Source of the DNA: Epilithonimonas lactis
Lineage (GTDB): Bacteria; Bacteroidota; Bacteroidia; Flavobacteriales; Weeksellaceae
Direction: 5' to 3'
Length of the DNA: 64,000 nt
Assembly (NCBI RefSeq): GCF_900110605.1
Contig: NZ_FOFI01000001.1
Location: 124,001-188,000, forward strand
Numbering within the stretch: the first letter of the stretch is position 1; every line of letters begins with the position of its first letter. This document shows, in pieces, positions 42,668 to 50,686 of this stretch. A program made the translations under genes and the position numbers. The notes beneath the pieces are model-generated. The model worked only from the letters and a program-made list of their open reading frames with translations. It searched no databases and was not told the origin of the DNA.

Positions 42668-44803
42668 TTACAAATTCTCCAAAATAAAATTCGTCATTTT
42701 CTCATAAAGCTGAGGTCTGGTTTGTCCACCGTAAATGCCGTGGTTTTTGTCTGGATAAGCCATAAATTCAAATTGTTTTTTGTTTTGAATCAATGCCTCG
42801 GAAAACTCCATTGAGTTCTGGAAATGAACGTTGTCATCAGCTGTTCCGTGGATTAACAAGAATTTTCCTTTCAACAATTGCGCAAAGGTCGTTGGGGAGT
42901 TTTGGTCGTAACCTTCAGGGTTTTCTTGTGGTGTTTGCAGGAATTTTTCCGTGTAAACACTGTCGTAATATCTCCAGTTTGTCACCGGCGCCACTGCGAT
43001 TCCCAATTTGAAAACGTCTGCACCTTTTGTCATTGCCAACGAACTCATATAGCCACCATAGCTCCAACCGAAGATTCCGATTCTTGACTTGTCGATATAG
43101 GATTGATTTCCAAACCATTGTGCGGAAGAAATCTGGTCTTCGATTTCATATTTTCCCAATTGTTTGTAAATCACTTTTTTGAATTTCGAACCTTTGAAAC
43201 CTGTTCCACGACCGTCCACACAAGCGACGACGTAACCTTTTTGAGCCAGCATCTCGAACCAGATTCCGTTTCCGCCATCCCAAGAATTTGAAACCTGCTG
43301 AGAACCCGGACCAGAATATTGGAACATAAATAATGGATATTTTTTGTTCGGGTCAAAGTTTTTTGGTTTGATAATCCAAGCGTTCAGTTGGTCGCCTGCA
43401 GAATTTGGGATTGTTAGAAATTCCTTCGTTACAAAACTGTCTTTCTGAAGTTTAGAAAGCAATTCATTATTATTCTGAAGTTCCTTGATTTCTTTTCCAG
43501 ACGCATCTTTCAAGACATATTTATAAGGTGTTCCAGCCGTAGAATTTGTATTAATGAAATAATTAAAAGTCTTGCTGAAACTTGCCGAGTTATTTCCTTC
43601 AGGATACGAAATCAATGTGGTTTTTCCAGAGTTGATGTTCAGTTTGGAAACGACTTTGTTCAAACTTCCTTTTTCTGTCGTTTGGATGTAAGCTTCTTTC
43701 GTTTTTGGGTTGTAACCATAGTAATCTGTGATTTCCCAATTGCCTTTTGCCACTTGTTTTTTCAGTTTCCCGGATTTGTCGTACCAATACAATTGTCTGT
43801 AACCATCACGCTCCGAAGCCCAAAGGAAAGAATTGTCGTCCAAAAATTCCAAAGTCAGATTGTCGGTTTCTATCCAGGCATTATCGGTTTCTGAGAACAG
43901 TTTGGTTAAGTTTCCGGATTTTGTGTCCACTTTTATCAAATCAACTTTGCTGTGATGTCTATTGCTGGTGGCGATGACGATTTCGTTTGCATCATTGGTT
44001 TTCCAGATTTGTGGAATATAATGATTTTCGAAACCTGTGATATTCAAAGCGGTAGTTTTTCCTGAATTTAATTGATATAATTGAGCAGAAACAGTTGAGT
44101 TGGTTTCTCCTGCTTTTGGATATTTGTATCTCATTTCGGTTGGATAAAGCGACTTTCCGTAGATTGGAATGTAGATTTCAGGAACTTTCGATTCGTCGAA
44201 TTTCACGAAAACGATTGCGTCTCCGGCTTTGTTCCATTGATAATAATCTGCGTGACCGAATTCCTCCTCATAAACCCAGTCGCCAAGGCCGTTGATGATA
44301 GAATTTTTCTTTCCGTCGTTTGTAATTTGCGTTATTTTCCCTGATGTCAAATCCTGATAGAATAAGTTATTATCCACGATGAAAGCGACTTTGCTTCCGT
44401 CCGGAGAGAATTTTGGTTCTTGGATGTAATTGCCATTATTAAGAGGCATTACTTTATTTGATTTCAAATCTTTGACATCAAATTTTCCCAAAAATGAATG
44501 TCTGTAAATCGACTCACTTTCTTTTTGCAACAAGATTTTGGATTCGTCGGCAGAGAAAATATATGATTCGAATGTTCCATCCACGATGTTTCCGGATTTC
44601 TGAGACGTTTTGTAATTGTATTTTGCGATGCCGTCTTTCTCGATGGTAGCGTAGTTTTCGCCATCATTCAAGGATGCAATTCCTGCAATCCCTTTTCCGC
44701 GGTAATAGCCAGAATAGATTTTATCGAGTGTAATTTCTTGAGCATAAGTGTTTTGTGAGAAAACTGCTGTCATCGTAACAACAGCAAAAAGGACTTTCTT
44801 CAT
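42668..44803 (-). CDS. Dipeptidyl peptidase IV-like S9 serine peptidase
   Basis: A 711-residue secreted peptidase. Signal peptide MKKVLFAVVTMTAVFSQNTYAQ, then the S9B beta-propeller (DPPIV_N) with 'GLGDWVYEEEFGHADYYQWN' holding the Glu pair that binds the substrate N-terminus. An alpha/beta hydrolase domain follows with nucleophile Ser in GIFGWSYGGYMS (near 579), Asp in HGTADDNVHF (near 655) and His in PDKNHGIYGG (near 688). It removes X-Pro dipeptides. Substrates fit the three peptide importers nearby. The start is set by the signal peptide; the frame stays open upstream through the repeat but without a credible start. Confidence 0.93.
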   Translation of the reverse strand: MKKVLFAVVTMTAVFSQNTYAQEITLDKIYSGYYRGKGIAGIASLNDGENYATIEKDGIAKYNYKTSQKSGNIVDGTFESYIFSADESKILLQKESESIYRHSFLGKFDVKDLKSNKVMPLNNGNYIQEPKFSPDGSKVAFIVDNNLFYQDLTSGKITQITNDGKKNSIINGLGDWVYEEEFGHADYYQWNKAGDAIVFVKFDESKVPEIYIPIYGKSLYPTEMRYKYPKAGETNSTVSAQLYQLNSGKTTALNITGFENHYIPQIWKTNDANEIVIATSNRHHSKVDLIKVDTKSGNLTKLFSETDNAWIETDNLTLEFLDDNSFLWASERDGYRQLYWYDKSGKLKKQVAKGNWEITDYYGYNPKTKEAYIQTTEKGSLNKVVSKLNINSGKTTLISYPEGNNSASFSKTFNYFINTNSTAGTPYKYVLKDASGKEIKELQNNNELLSKLQKDSFVTKEFLTIPNSAGDQLNAWIIKPKNFDPNKKYPLFMFQYSGPGSQQVSNSWDGGNGIWFEMLAQKGYVVACVDGRGTGFKGSKFKKVIYKQLGKYEIEDQISSAQWFGNQSYIDKSRIGIFGWSYGGYMSSLAMTKGADVFKLGIAVAPVTNWRYYDSVYTEKFLQTPQENPEGYDQNSPTTFAQLLKGKFLLIHGTADDNVHFQNSMEFSEALIQNKKQFEFMAYPDKNHGIYGGQTRPQLYEKMTNFILENL

Positions 44804-44880
44804 TTTTAAGATTTTAATGACGTAAATATAATAAAGATATATCGTTTTGAATGTAATCTTGAAACAGAGAATTGCTAATG

Positions 44881-44998
44881 CGTGAGGGATAGTAGTGGAA
44901 ATCCTTTTTTTGCGGGGGAATTGGTGAGGGGAAAAGATTGGAACGGATAGCCCGACCCGAGCGGTGGCCTTAAGGTTGGCGAGGGTCACGCCCAAAGA
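44881..44998 (+). repeat. Dispersed intergenic repeat, copy D
   Basis: It carries GTGGAAATCCTTTTTTTGCG, then AACGGATAGCCCGACCCGAG, CGGTGGCC, GGCGAGGGTCACGCCCAAA. It shares the second half with copy E. It lies between the divergent peptidase and trhO genes. Confidence 0.75.
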
Positions 44999-45007
44999 TT
45001 GTTGATG

Positions 45008-45096
45008 GTTGATAGTTTTTGGTTGATGGTTTTTGAAAAGCAAATTTTTATCAGGAATCAATTCTTTCTATCAACTGTCAACCAAAAACTATCAAC
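45008..45096. repeat. 19-bp perfect inverted repeat
   Basis: GTTGATAGTTTTTGGTTGA (45008-45026) recurs inverted at 45078-45096 around a 51-bp spacer. It lies upstream of trhO, and the right arm ends 10 bp before a -7 box. Confidence 0.8.
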
Positions 45097-45105
45097 GAAA
45101 TTCCG

Positions 45106-45113
45106 TATCTTTG
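45106..45113 (+). promoter_or_regulatory. -7 element of trhO
   Basis: TATCTTTG 34 bp before the trhO ATG. The -33 region falls in the right arm of the 19-bp inverted repeat and has no TTG. Confidence 0.5.
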
Positions 45114-45147
45114 CGCCATTATTTTTCTCACTTAAAACGTTTATAGC

Positions 45148-46491
45148 ATGCAACTGTACAACACCTTAAGCGCAGAAGAAAGAGCCAGACTTATTGATGA
45201 AGCTGGTAAGGAACGCCTTACATTGTCTTTCTATGCGTATGCCAAAATTGAAAATCCTAAGAAATTTCGCGACGACCTTTTTATAGCCTGGAACGCCTTG
45301 GATGCGCTTGGCCGAATCTATGTGGCGCACGAAGGAATCAATGCTCAGATGAGTGTTCCTGCAGACCAATTTGAGGCTTTCCGTGAGACGTTGGAAGCTT
45401 ACGATTTTATGAAAGGCATTCGTCTGAATGTGGCTGTGGAGCAGGATAATCACTCATTTTTAAAATTGACGATTAAGGTTCGAAACAAAATTGTTGCGGA
45501 TGGTTTGAATGACGAGACTTTTGATGTGACGAATAAAGGAATTCATCTTAAGGCGCAGGAATTCAATGATTTGCTGGCGAATCCGGATACGATTGTGGTG
45601 GATTTTAGGAATCATTATGAGAGTGAAGTCGGTCATTTTGAAGGCGCGATTACGCCTGATGTAGAGAATTTCCGGGAAAGTTTACCGATTATCAATGAAC
45701 AATTGCAGGATTTCAAGGAAGATAAAAACCTTTTGATGTACTGTACTGGCGGAATCCGTTGTGAGAAGGCTAGTGCGTACTTTAAACATCAGGGTTTCAA
45801 AAATGTTTACCAATTGGAAGGCGGAATTATCGAATATGCGCGTCAGGTAAAGGAAGAAGGTCTTGAAAGTAAGTTTGTTGGGAAGAATTTTGTGTTCGAC
45901 CACAGACTGGGCGAAAGAATTACGGACGATATCATTGCGCAATGCCACCAATGCGGAAAACCCTGTGATAATCATACAAATTGTGCGAATGATGCTTGTC
46001 ATTTGTTGTTTATCCAATGTGATGATTGTAAAGCGGTGATGGAAAATACTTGTTCATCGGAATGTTTAGAAATCATTCATTTGCCTGTGGAAGAGCAATT
46101 GGCCTTGAGAAAAGGACTTCAAGTTGGCAATAAAGTTTTCCGAAAAGGTAAATCTGAAGCTTTGAAGTTTAAAAATTCAGGTGATTTAACAGATAAACCT
46201 TTGGCTAAGGCAAAAGATATTCGTCAGAAGATAAAAGTGAAGAAAACCTTGATTGGAAAGGCAGAACATTATTATACAAAGTCAAAAATTGCTCAGTTCT
46301 TACTGTCAAATGAACTTTCTGTTGGTGATAAAGTTTTGATTTCAGGGCCGACAACTGGTGAACAAGAGATTGTTATCAATGAAATGGTTGTTGAAGGAAA
46401 TTCGGTTACAACTGCAAAAGCTGGAGACCAAATTACTTTTGAACTTTCATTCCGCGTTAGATTGTCTGACAAATTATATAAAATCCTATAA
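45148..46491 (+). CDS. trhO: tRNA uridine(34) hydroxylase TrhO with extra U32-like C-terminal domain
   Basis: A 447-residue protein. Residues 1-110 are the TrhO N-terminal domain (LSFYAYAKIENPKKFRDDL, GRIYVAHEGINAQMSV). Residues 130-240 are a rhodanese domain with catalytic Cys199 in LMYCTGGIRCEKASAY. A Cys-rich zinc-type region follows (CHQCGKPC, ANDACHLLFIQCDDC). TrhO makes 5-hydroxyuridine at U34 of tRNA using O2. Residues 369-447 are added: 'AEHYYTKSKIAQFLL', 'VGDKVLISGPTTGEQEIV', 'AKAGDQITFELSF' and 'LSDKLYKIL' resemble the C-terminal domain of U32 proteins such as TrhP, the other route to the same modification. Confidence 0.9.
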   Translation: MQLYNTLSAEERARLIDEAGKERLTLSFYAYAKIENPKKFRDDLFIAWNALDALGRIYVAHEGINAQMSVPADQFEAFRETLEAYDFMKGIRLNVAVEQDNHSFLKLTIKVRNKIVADGLNDETFDVTNKGIHLKAQEFNDLLANPDTIVVDFRNHYESEVGHFEGAITPDVENFRESLPIINEQLQDFKEDKNLLMYCTGGIRCEKASAYFKHQGFKNVYQLEGGIIEYARQVKEEGLESKFVGKNFVFDHRLGERITDDIIAQCHQCGKPCDNHTNCANDACHLLFIQCDDCKAVMENTCSSECLEIIHLPVEEQLALRKGLQVGNKVFRKGKSEALKFKNSGDLTDKPLAKAKDIRQKIKVKKTLIGKAEHYYTKSKIAQFLLSNELSVGDKVLISGPTTGEQEIVINEMVVEGNSVTTAKAGDQITFELSFRVRLSDKLYKIL

Positions 46492-46498
46492 AATTAAG

Positions 46499-47068
46499 AT
46501 GAATTTAAGTCGAACAAAAAACGAACTTAGAACACTTTATAAAACAAAAAGAATGGCCATATCGCAAGATGAGGTCAATTTTTTATCCCAAAAACTGCTT
46601 GAAAACTTTATTTTACAATTTAATATATCTGAAAATCAGAAAATTAATATTTTTTTGTCGATTGAAAAGTTTAATGAAGTCAATACTCAGATTTTTATAG
46701 ATTATTTTTTTGAAAATAAAATCAGAGTTTTTGTTCCGAAAATCCAAGGCGAAAAAATAATTTCTGTTGAGATTTTTCGGGATTCTGAATTTGAAATTAA
46801 TAGTTGGGGAATCAAAGAGCCAATTTCTAACATTGCTTCAAACGTAGAGCTAGACTATGTTTTGACACCTTTGCTTTATTGCGATAAGTTTGGAAATAGA
46901 GTAGGATACGGAAAAGGTTTCTACGACCAGTTCTTTTCCGAATATTCAAAAATTGAAAAAAAAATCGGAGTAAATTTCTTTGCTCCTAATGAAATTATCA
47001 GCGATGTTTATGAAAAAGATGTTCAATTAGACGTTTTGATTGCGCCTGATAAAATATTTAAATTTTAA
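46499..47068 (+). CDS. 5-formyltetrahydrofolate cyclo-ligase
   Basis: A 189-residue protein of the MTHFS (YgfA/Fau) family, which converts 5-formyl-THF to 5,10-methenyl-THF with ATP. It has an N-terminal Lys/Arg-rich start (NLSRTKNELRTLYKTKRMAIS), 'FVPKIQGEKIISVEIF' and the family signature GNRVGYGKGFYDQFF near the C-terminus. The ATG at 46499, 7 bp after the trhO stop, is preferred over frames that begin inside trhO. Confidence 0.92.
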   Translation: MNLSRTKNELRTLYKTKRMAISQDEVNFLSQKLLENFILQFNISENQKINIFLSIEKFNEVNTQIFIDYFFENKIRVFVPKIQGEKIISVEIFRDSEFEINSWGIKEPISNIASNVELDYVLTPLLYCDKFGNRVGYGKGFYDQFFSEYSKIEKKIGVNFFAPNEIISDVYEKDVQLDVLIAPDKIFKF

Positions 47069-47159
47069 TTAAATTATTGATATTCAGTTGTATTTATTTG
47101 TAAAATGTTTTTACAAGGTTATTACAAGCTATTTTTTAATGATTTTTGACATACGGTGC

Positions 47160-47167
47160 TAATTTTG
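47160..47167 (+). promoter_or_regulatory. -7 element for small lipoprotein 1
   Basis: TAATTTTG about 70 bp before the start codon. The leader between is AT-rich. Confidence 0.4.
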
Positions 47168-47235
47168 TCTTGTAATTATAACTCGATAATTAAGACAACA
47201 ATAATATAATAATAATTAATTTAAATTTTAAGAAC

Positions 47236-47472
47236 ATGAAAAAGTCATTATTCGTAGCTGCTATTGCTGCTATCTCTCTTGTAGCTTGTAAAAAAACTGA
47301 TAACGTAGAAGCTGCTGCTGTTGATTCTGTTGACGCTACTGCTGATTCTACTGTTGCTGCAATCGACTCTACTGCTACTGCAACTGTTGATTCTGTAAAA
47401 GCTACTGCTGATTCTGCTAAAGCTGAAGTTAAAGCTGACGAGAAAGCAACTAAAGATGCTATCAAAAAATAA
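47236..47472 (+). CDS. Small Ala/Asp/Ser-rich lipoprotein (1)
   Basis: A 78-residue protein. Lipoprotein signal MKKSLFVAAIAAISLVACKK with Cys18 as the lipid site. The rest is a low-complexity Ala/Asp/Ser/Thr chain (VDSVDATADSTVAAIDSTATATVDSVK) with a charged end. It is a paralogue of 49330-49545, with nearly identical signals (first 11 codons). It probably forms a helical or extended spacer on the outer membrane or cell wall. Confidence 0.8.
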   Translation: MKKSLFVAAIAAISLVACKKTDNVEAAAVDSVDATADSTVAAIDSTATATVDSVKATADSAKAEVKADEKATKDAIKK

Positions 47473-47496
47473 TTAGATCCCAGATTTAATTAAAAC

Positions 47497-47520
47497 AAAA
47501 CCCGCTAATTAGCGGGTTTT
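47497..47520. terminator. Bidirectional terminator
   Basis: AAAACCCGCTAATTAGCGGGTTTT palindrome (10-bp stem plus A/T flanks) between convergent genes. Confidence 0.85.
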
Positions 47521-48101
47521 GTTGTTTTTATACTGTCTATTTCTTTCTTATAGAAATTGGCGAAATAGAATTTGAATTCTTTCTGGAACTTCACCGGTGA
47601 GGCTTTTAGAAAATATTGGGCCTTTCTATTGACCGTAGTGATGTAAGTTCTTTTCTTATCATAGTACTCGACATCGAAGTTTGCGAAATCCAAAGTATCT
47701 TTCTCAATCACCGCTTTTGACGTCGTCAGATTGTTGACTTTGGCAAATCTTACTTTCAAACTATCCATTTCTTTGAGCAACGGTTTCAGATTGTTAGAAT
47801 CCTTGGTCATGAAATGTGCCTGCATCTGTGTGTATATCACAGAATCTATCTCTGTGTCTTTGTTTCCGGAAGTGTAAAGTGTTGAAAGATCGAGTAGATC
47901 CTGCACTTTTTGCGAGGTGATAAGATTGATGGCCTGCAGACTATCCAAACTTGATTTCTTGTAAGTTACTCTATTGTTGGCATTTCTTATGGTTTCCAAG
48001 GAGTTTTCTTCTCCTTCATATTTTTTGTTGCAGGAGATCAATCCCACGATGATCATTGATAGAGACAAGATCCACCAATAACGTTTATTTTGTTTTTTCA
48101 T
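47505..48101 (-). CDS. Lipoprotein of unknown function
   Basis: A 198-residue lipoprotein. Signal MKKQNKRYWWILSLSMIIVG then LISCNK, Cys24. The rest is helical with 'LDSLQAINLITSQKVQDLLDLSTLY' and 'NLKPLLKEMDSLKVRFAKVNN'; no known motif. Its start overlaps the end of the upstream gene by 17 bp, so they are co-translated. It ends at the terminator shared with lipoprotein 1. Confidence 0.75.
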   Translation of the reverse strand: MKKQNKRYWWILSLSMIIVGLISCNKKYEGEENSLETIRNANNRVTYKKSSLDSLQAINLITSQKVQDLLDLSTLYTSGNKDTEIDSVIYTQMQAHFMTKDSNNLKPLLKEMDSLKVRFAKVNNLTTSKAVIEKDTLDFANFDVEYYDKKRTYITTVNRKAQYFLKASPVKFQKEFKFYFANFYKKEIDSIKTTKPAN

Positions 48102-49164
48102 CTTCTGTGATTTTGAATTTGATCATGACGATTTTTCCATTTTCCATTTGAGAGTCGATCACTTCTAAGTTCTCAAGAGAGGTCGTAGGAAGTGTAACCA
48201 GCGAGATGTATTTTTGTTTATCCAAAGTCTCTATGCCGTATATGTCACTGTCAACCACTTGATAGATAAGCGCTTTGTCACTTATCAGACGGTTGAGTTG
48301 ATCCGTTTTTTTCTTAAAATCTTTGATGGATTTTGAATAGTAAAAAAGCTGGATGGCATAATCATTCGGTTTTAGTTCTATATTTTCTTTTTCCGGAGCG
48401 TTGGTAAGGTCTCTCGTGACTTCATCTGTCTTATAAAAGGGAGAAGAGATGATCATCTTAAGTTTCTTACTCTTGGTTTCATAGACGAACGGCGAGTTTG
48501 GCTTTACTTTGAAAAGGATTGGAGACTCATTATCTCGGATGATCTTCACGTCCAATTCTCCTTTGATAGCTGAGTTTCTGTCTGCATCTGTAAAGGCGTA
48601 AGTGTATTTTTTATAAAAAAGATTATCATAAAAAACCAAGATCAGGACCGTTGCAAATAACAGTACAGAAATCCCTAACCATAGATATCTTTTTAGGAAA
48701 TTTGGTTTGCTTTCGTTAGAAAAGGTGATATTTTGATTTATTTCCTCAACAGTTTGATTTTCTGCTGGTATGGCTGGTTTGATATCTTCTTTATATTCTA
48801 TTTTTGGAACTGTGACAGGTTCATTTTCAGGATTGAGTGCTGGCGAAGTGACTGTTCGTTTGTCTTCTGCTAATGGATTTTTCTTTCTGAATTCTGACCA
48901 GGAATTGAAACCCACATACACAGAAAGGATGTTGAGCATGTCAATTCTAGGGATTTTTTCCTGAGCGTTATTCTTAAAATAGGTATAGAATGTTTTTTCG
49001 CTGATGTTTCCTTTCGCTTTTTGTCTTAGATCTTCTTGGAAATAGATGATATCAATGCCTTTCCATTTGGAAATGTCATCAAAAGATGGTGAATGCGATT
49101 CAAGATATTTATCCTGAACAGCCTTTTTTAAGTTTTGGAAATATAAAAATTCTATATCGGTCAA
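48085..49164 (-). CDS. Membrane protein with N-terminal HTH-like domain
   Basis: A 359-residue protein. Residues 1-100 ('LKKAVQDKYLESHSPSFDDISKWKGIDIIYFQEDLRQKAKGNISEKTFYTYFKNN', 'PRIDMLNILSVYVGFNSWSEFRKKN') form a soluble helical domain that looks like a DNA-binding or docking module of many Flavobacteriia. A membrane helix lies at about 165-185. The outer part (190-359) is beta-rich and ends in a segment with 'IQLFYYSKSIKDFKKKTDQL'. The layout matches a one-component membrane sensor paired with the downstream lipoprotein, but this is inference. Confidence 0.7.
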   Translation of the reverse strand: MTDIEFLYFQNLKKAVQDKYLESHSPSFDDISKWKGIDIIYFQEDLRQKAKGNISEKTFYTYFKNNAQEKIPRIDMLNILSVYVGFNSWSEFRKKNPLAEDKRTVTSPALNPENEPVTVPKIEYKEDIKPAIPAENQTVEEINQNITFSNESKPNFLKRYLWLGISVLLFATVLILVFYDNLFYKKYTYAFTDADRNSAIKGELDVKIIRDNESPILFKVKPNSPFVYETKSKKLKMIISSPFYKTDEVTRDLTNAPEKENIELKPNDYAIQLFYYSKSIKDFKKKTDQLNRLISDKALIYQVVDSDIYGIETLDKQKYISLVTLPTTSLENLEVIDSQMENGKIVMIKFKITEDEKTK

Positions 49165-49271
49165 AGTCGTGTAATTGTTTAAATTGTTGATTTTCAGATA
49201 TATTAATTTGTAAATCGTATTTTACAAATATATTACAATTAATATTCAAATACAAAATTTATTTATCGATG

Positions 49272-49279
49272 TAATTTTG
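49272..49279 (+). promoter_or_regulatory. -7 element for small lipoprotein 2
   Basis: TAATTTTG about 50 bp before the start codon, the same layout as for lipoprotein 1. Confidence 0.4.
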
Positions 49280-49329
49280 TCCCGTTCAAAAGAGAACATC
49301 TATTAACTAACAATTTAAATTTTATTATT

Positions 49330-49545
49330 ATGAAAAAGTCATTATTCGTAGCTGCTATCGCTGCTTTTGCTCTTGTAGCTTGTAAAAAAACTGAAAACGT
49401 AGAAACTACTTCTGCTGATTCTGCTAACGTTGATTCAACTGCTGTTGCAACTCTTGACTCTGCTGCTGCTAAAGTTGATTCTGCTGCTGTAAAAGTTGAT
49501 TCTGCTGCTGTAAAAGTTGATTCTGCTGCTGCTAAAGTAAAATAA
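49330..49545 (+). CDS. Small Ala/Asp/Ser-rich lipoprotein (2) with 21-bp repeats
   Basis: A 71-residue paralogue of 47236-47472 with signal MKKSLFVAAIAAFALVACKK. The 3' end has three near-identical 21-bp units at 49471-49533, each coding KVDSAAV or KVDSAAA. This gives a heptad-like Ala/Val repeat. Repeat number can change by slippage. Confidence 0.8.
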   Translation: MKKSLFVAAIAAFALVACKKTENVETTSADSANVDSTAVATLDSAAAKVDSAAVKVDSAAVKVDSAAAKVK

Positions 49546-49567
49546 TCTTAAACTTTTAAGATATATG

Positions 49568-49597
49568 AAACCGTTTCTTTCGAGAAGCGGTTTTTTT
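49568..49597. terminator. Terminator between lipoprotein 2 and the methyltransferase gene
   Basis: AAACCG-TTCT / AGAA-CGGTTT stem with one bulge and a T7 run, usable on the + strand. Confidence 0.75.
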
Positions 49598-50366
49598 ATT
49601 TCTCTAATTTCTGCCTCAGGATTTCGTAACAGGTAATCGCTGCGGCATTACTCAAGTTCAAAGAGTCGATGGTTCCTGCCATTGGGATGAGAACGTTTTC
49701 TCCTTTTTGTTTCCAAAAGTCACTCAAACCGGAATGTTCCGTTCCGAATAAAACGGCTGATTTGCTTTTCAAATCCTTTTCTTGAATATGTTTTGCGTCC
49801 TCACTCATAAAAGTGGTGAAGATTTGATACTCATTGATTTTAAGGAATTCCAAAGTTTCGTCGTTTGATGCTTGGAAAATATTCATACCAAAAAGACAGC
49901 CAACGCTGGAACGAATGACATTTGGATTGTAAAAATCTGTTTTTGGATCGGTGACAATTAATGCATTGATTCCGAAAGCTTCGCAACTTCTCAAAATGGC
50001 TCCAAGATTTCCTGGCTTTTCCACACTTTCTAAAATGATGATGGCGGAATCATTTTTCGGATTAAACTCGTCTAAGTTTCTTTGTTCCAATTTGTAAATG
50101 CCGATAATTCCTTCTGTCGTTCCACGATAAGCGATTTTCTCGTACAGTTTTTCTGACACGTAATGGATTTTTGTCGTTGGTAATTTCCCTTTGAAGATAT
50201 TTTCGCAGATGTAATATTCCTCCGGCAGATTCCCGAATTCCAAGGCGCGTTCGTTTTCCTGCTGACCTTCCACGATGAAAACGCCGGCTTTTCTTCTTTC
50301 CTGATTTTTGGTGAGAAGTCTGGTCAGTCTTTTGATTTTTTCGTTTTGAAGGCTTTCGATGAGCAT
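49596..50366 (-). CDS. TrmH family RNA methyltransferase
   Basis: A 256-residue SPOUT methyltransferase. The N-terminal RNA-binding part has 'NEKIKRLTRLLTKNQERRKAGVFIVEGQQENERAL'. The SPOUT knot motifs are 'LESVEKPGNLGAILRSCEAFGINALIV' (motif 1), 'VLFGTEHSGLSDFW' (motif 2) and 'IPMAGTIDSLNLSNAAAITCYEIL' (motif 3). It probably methylates a ribose 2'-OH in rRNA or tRNA; the target cannot be told. ATG 50366 is used; the frame continues upstream through repeats without a credible start. Confidence 0.9.
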   Translation of the reverse strand: MLIESLQNEKIKRLTRLLTKNQERRKAGVFIVEGQQENERALEFGNLPEEYYICENIFKGKLPTTKIHYVSEKLYEKIAYRGTTEGIIGIYKLEQRNLDEFNPKNDSAIIILESVEKPGNLGAILRSCEAFGINALIVTDPKTDFYNPNVIRSSVGCLFGMNIFQASNDETLEFLKINEYQIFTTFMSEDAKHIQEKDLKSKSAVLFGTEHSGLSDFWKQKGENVLIPMAGTIDSLNLSNAAAITCYEILRQKLEK

Positions 50367-50388
50367 TTTTGGAAATTTTTCACAAATG

Positions 50389-50445
50389 TACAATGTATAA
50401 AGTATAATGTAAAATGTATAATGTAAAAAGTACAATGTAAAAAGA
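50389..50445. repeat. Short degenerate tandem repeat of a TATAATGTAAAA-type unit
   Basis: Five or six copies of words like AATGTATAA and AATGTAAAA at about 10-bp spacing upstream of the methyltransferase start. It is AT-only DNA with regular spacing. Confidence 0.6.
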
Positions 50446-50465
50446 GAATGTTCAATCGAGGCGAA

Positions 50466-50576
50466 GCGCGTGAAGGATTGCAGTGGAAAGCCCGGAGCGA
50501 GGCAACGAGTGAGGACTTGCAACGGAAAGCCTGACCCGAGCGGTGGCCGTTGAGCTGGCGAGGGACACGCCCAAAT
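50466..50576 (+). repeat. Dispersed intergenic repeat, copy E
   Basis: It has GCGTGAAGGATTGCAGTGGA, AAGCCCGGAGCGAGGCAACG, CTTGCAACGGAAAGCCTGAC, CCGAGCGGTGGCC and GCTGGCGAGGGACACGCCCA. It shares the second half with copy D. It lies between the divergent methyltransferase and lptB genes. Confidence 0.8.
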
Positions 50577-50674
50577 GTTTACCGTGAATTGAGTTTTGGA
50601 GGGCGAAATTTCTCGTTATGTGCAAAATAGCATTGAGATGAACTTCCGGCTTCCTACTTCCAGCAAAAAATATA

Positions 50675-50682
50675 TATCTTTG
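50675..50682 (+). promoter_or_regulatory. -7 element next to the lptB start
   Basis: TATCTTTG ends 4 bp before the lptB ATG, so the transcript should begin at or just after the start codon (leaderless) unless another promoter is used. Confidence 0.45.
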
Positions 50683-50686
50683 TTTT

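Noticed and set aside
44804-45061. An 86-residue N-terminal extension of the S9 peptidase
   Set aside because: The in-frame extension runs through repeat copy D and hides the signal peptide. The MKKVLFAVV start is a clear signal.
49471-49533. A CRISPR-like array of short repeats
   Set aside because: The units are in-frame codons of a lipoprotein without unique spacers. No cas genes occur in the window.
50367-50522. A 52-residue upstream extension of the TrmH-type methyltransferase
   Set aside because: It is encoded by AT-rich tandem words and repeat copy E, with no family match. The true start is ATG 50366.
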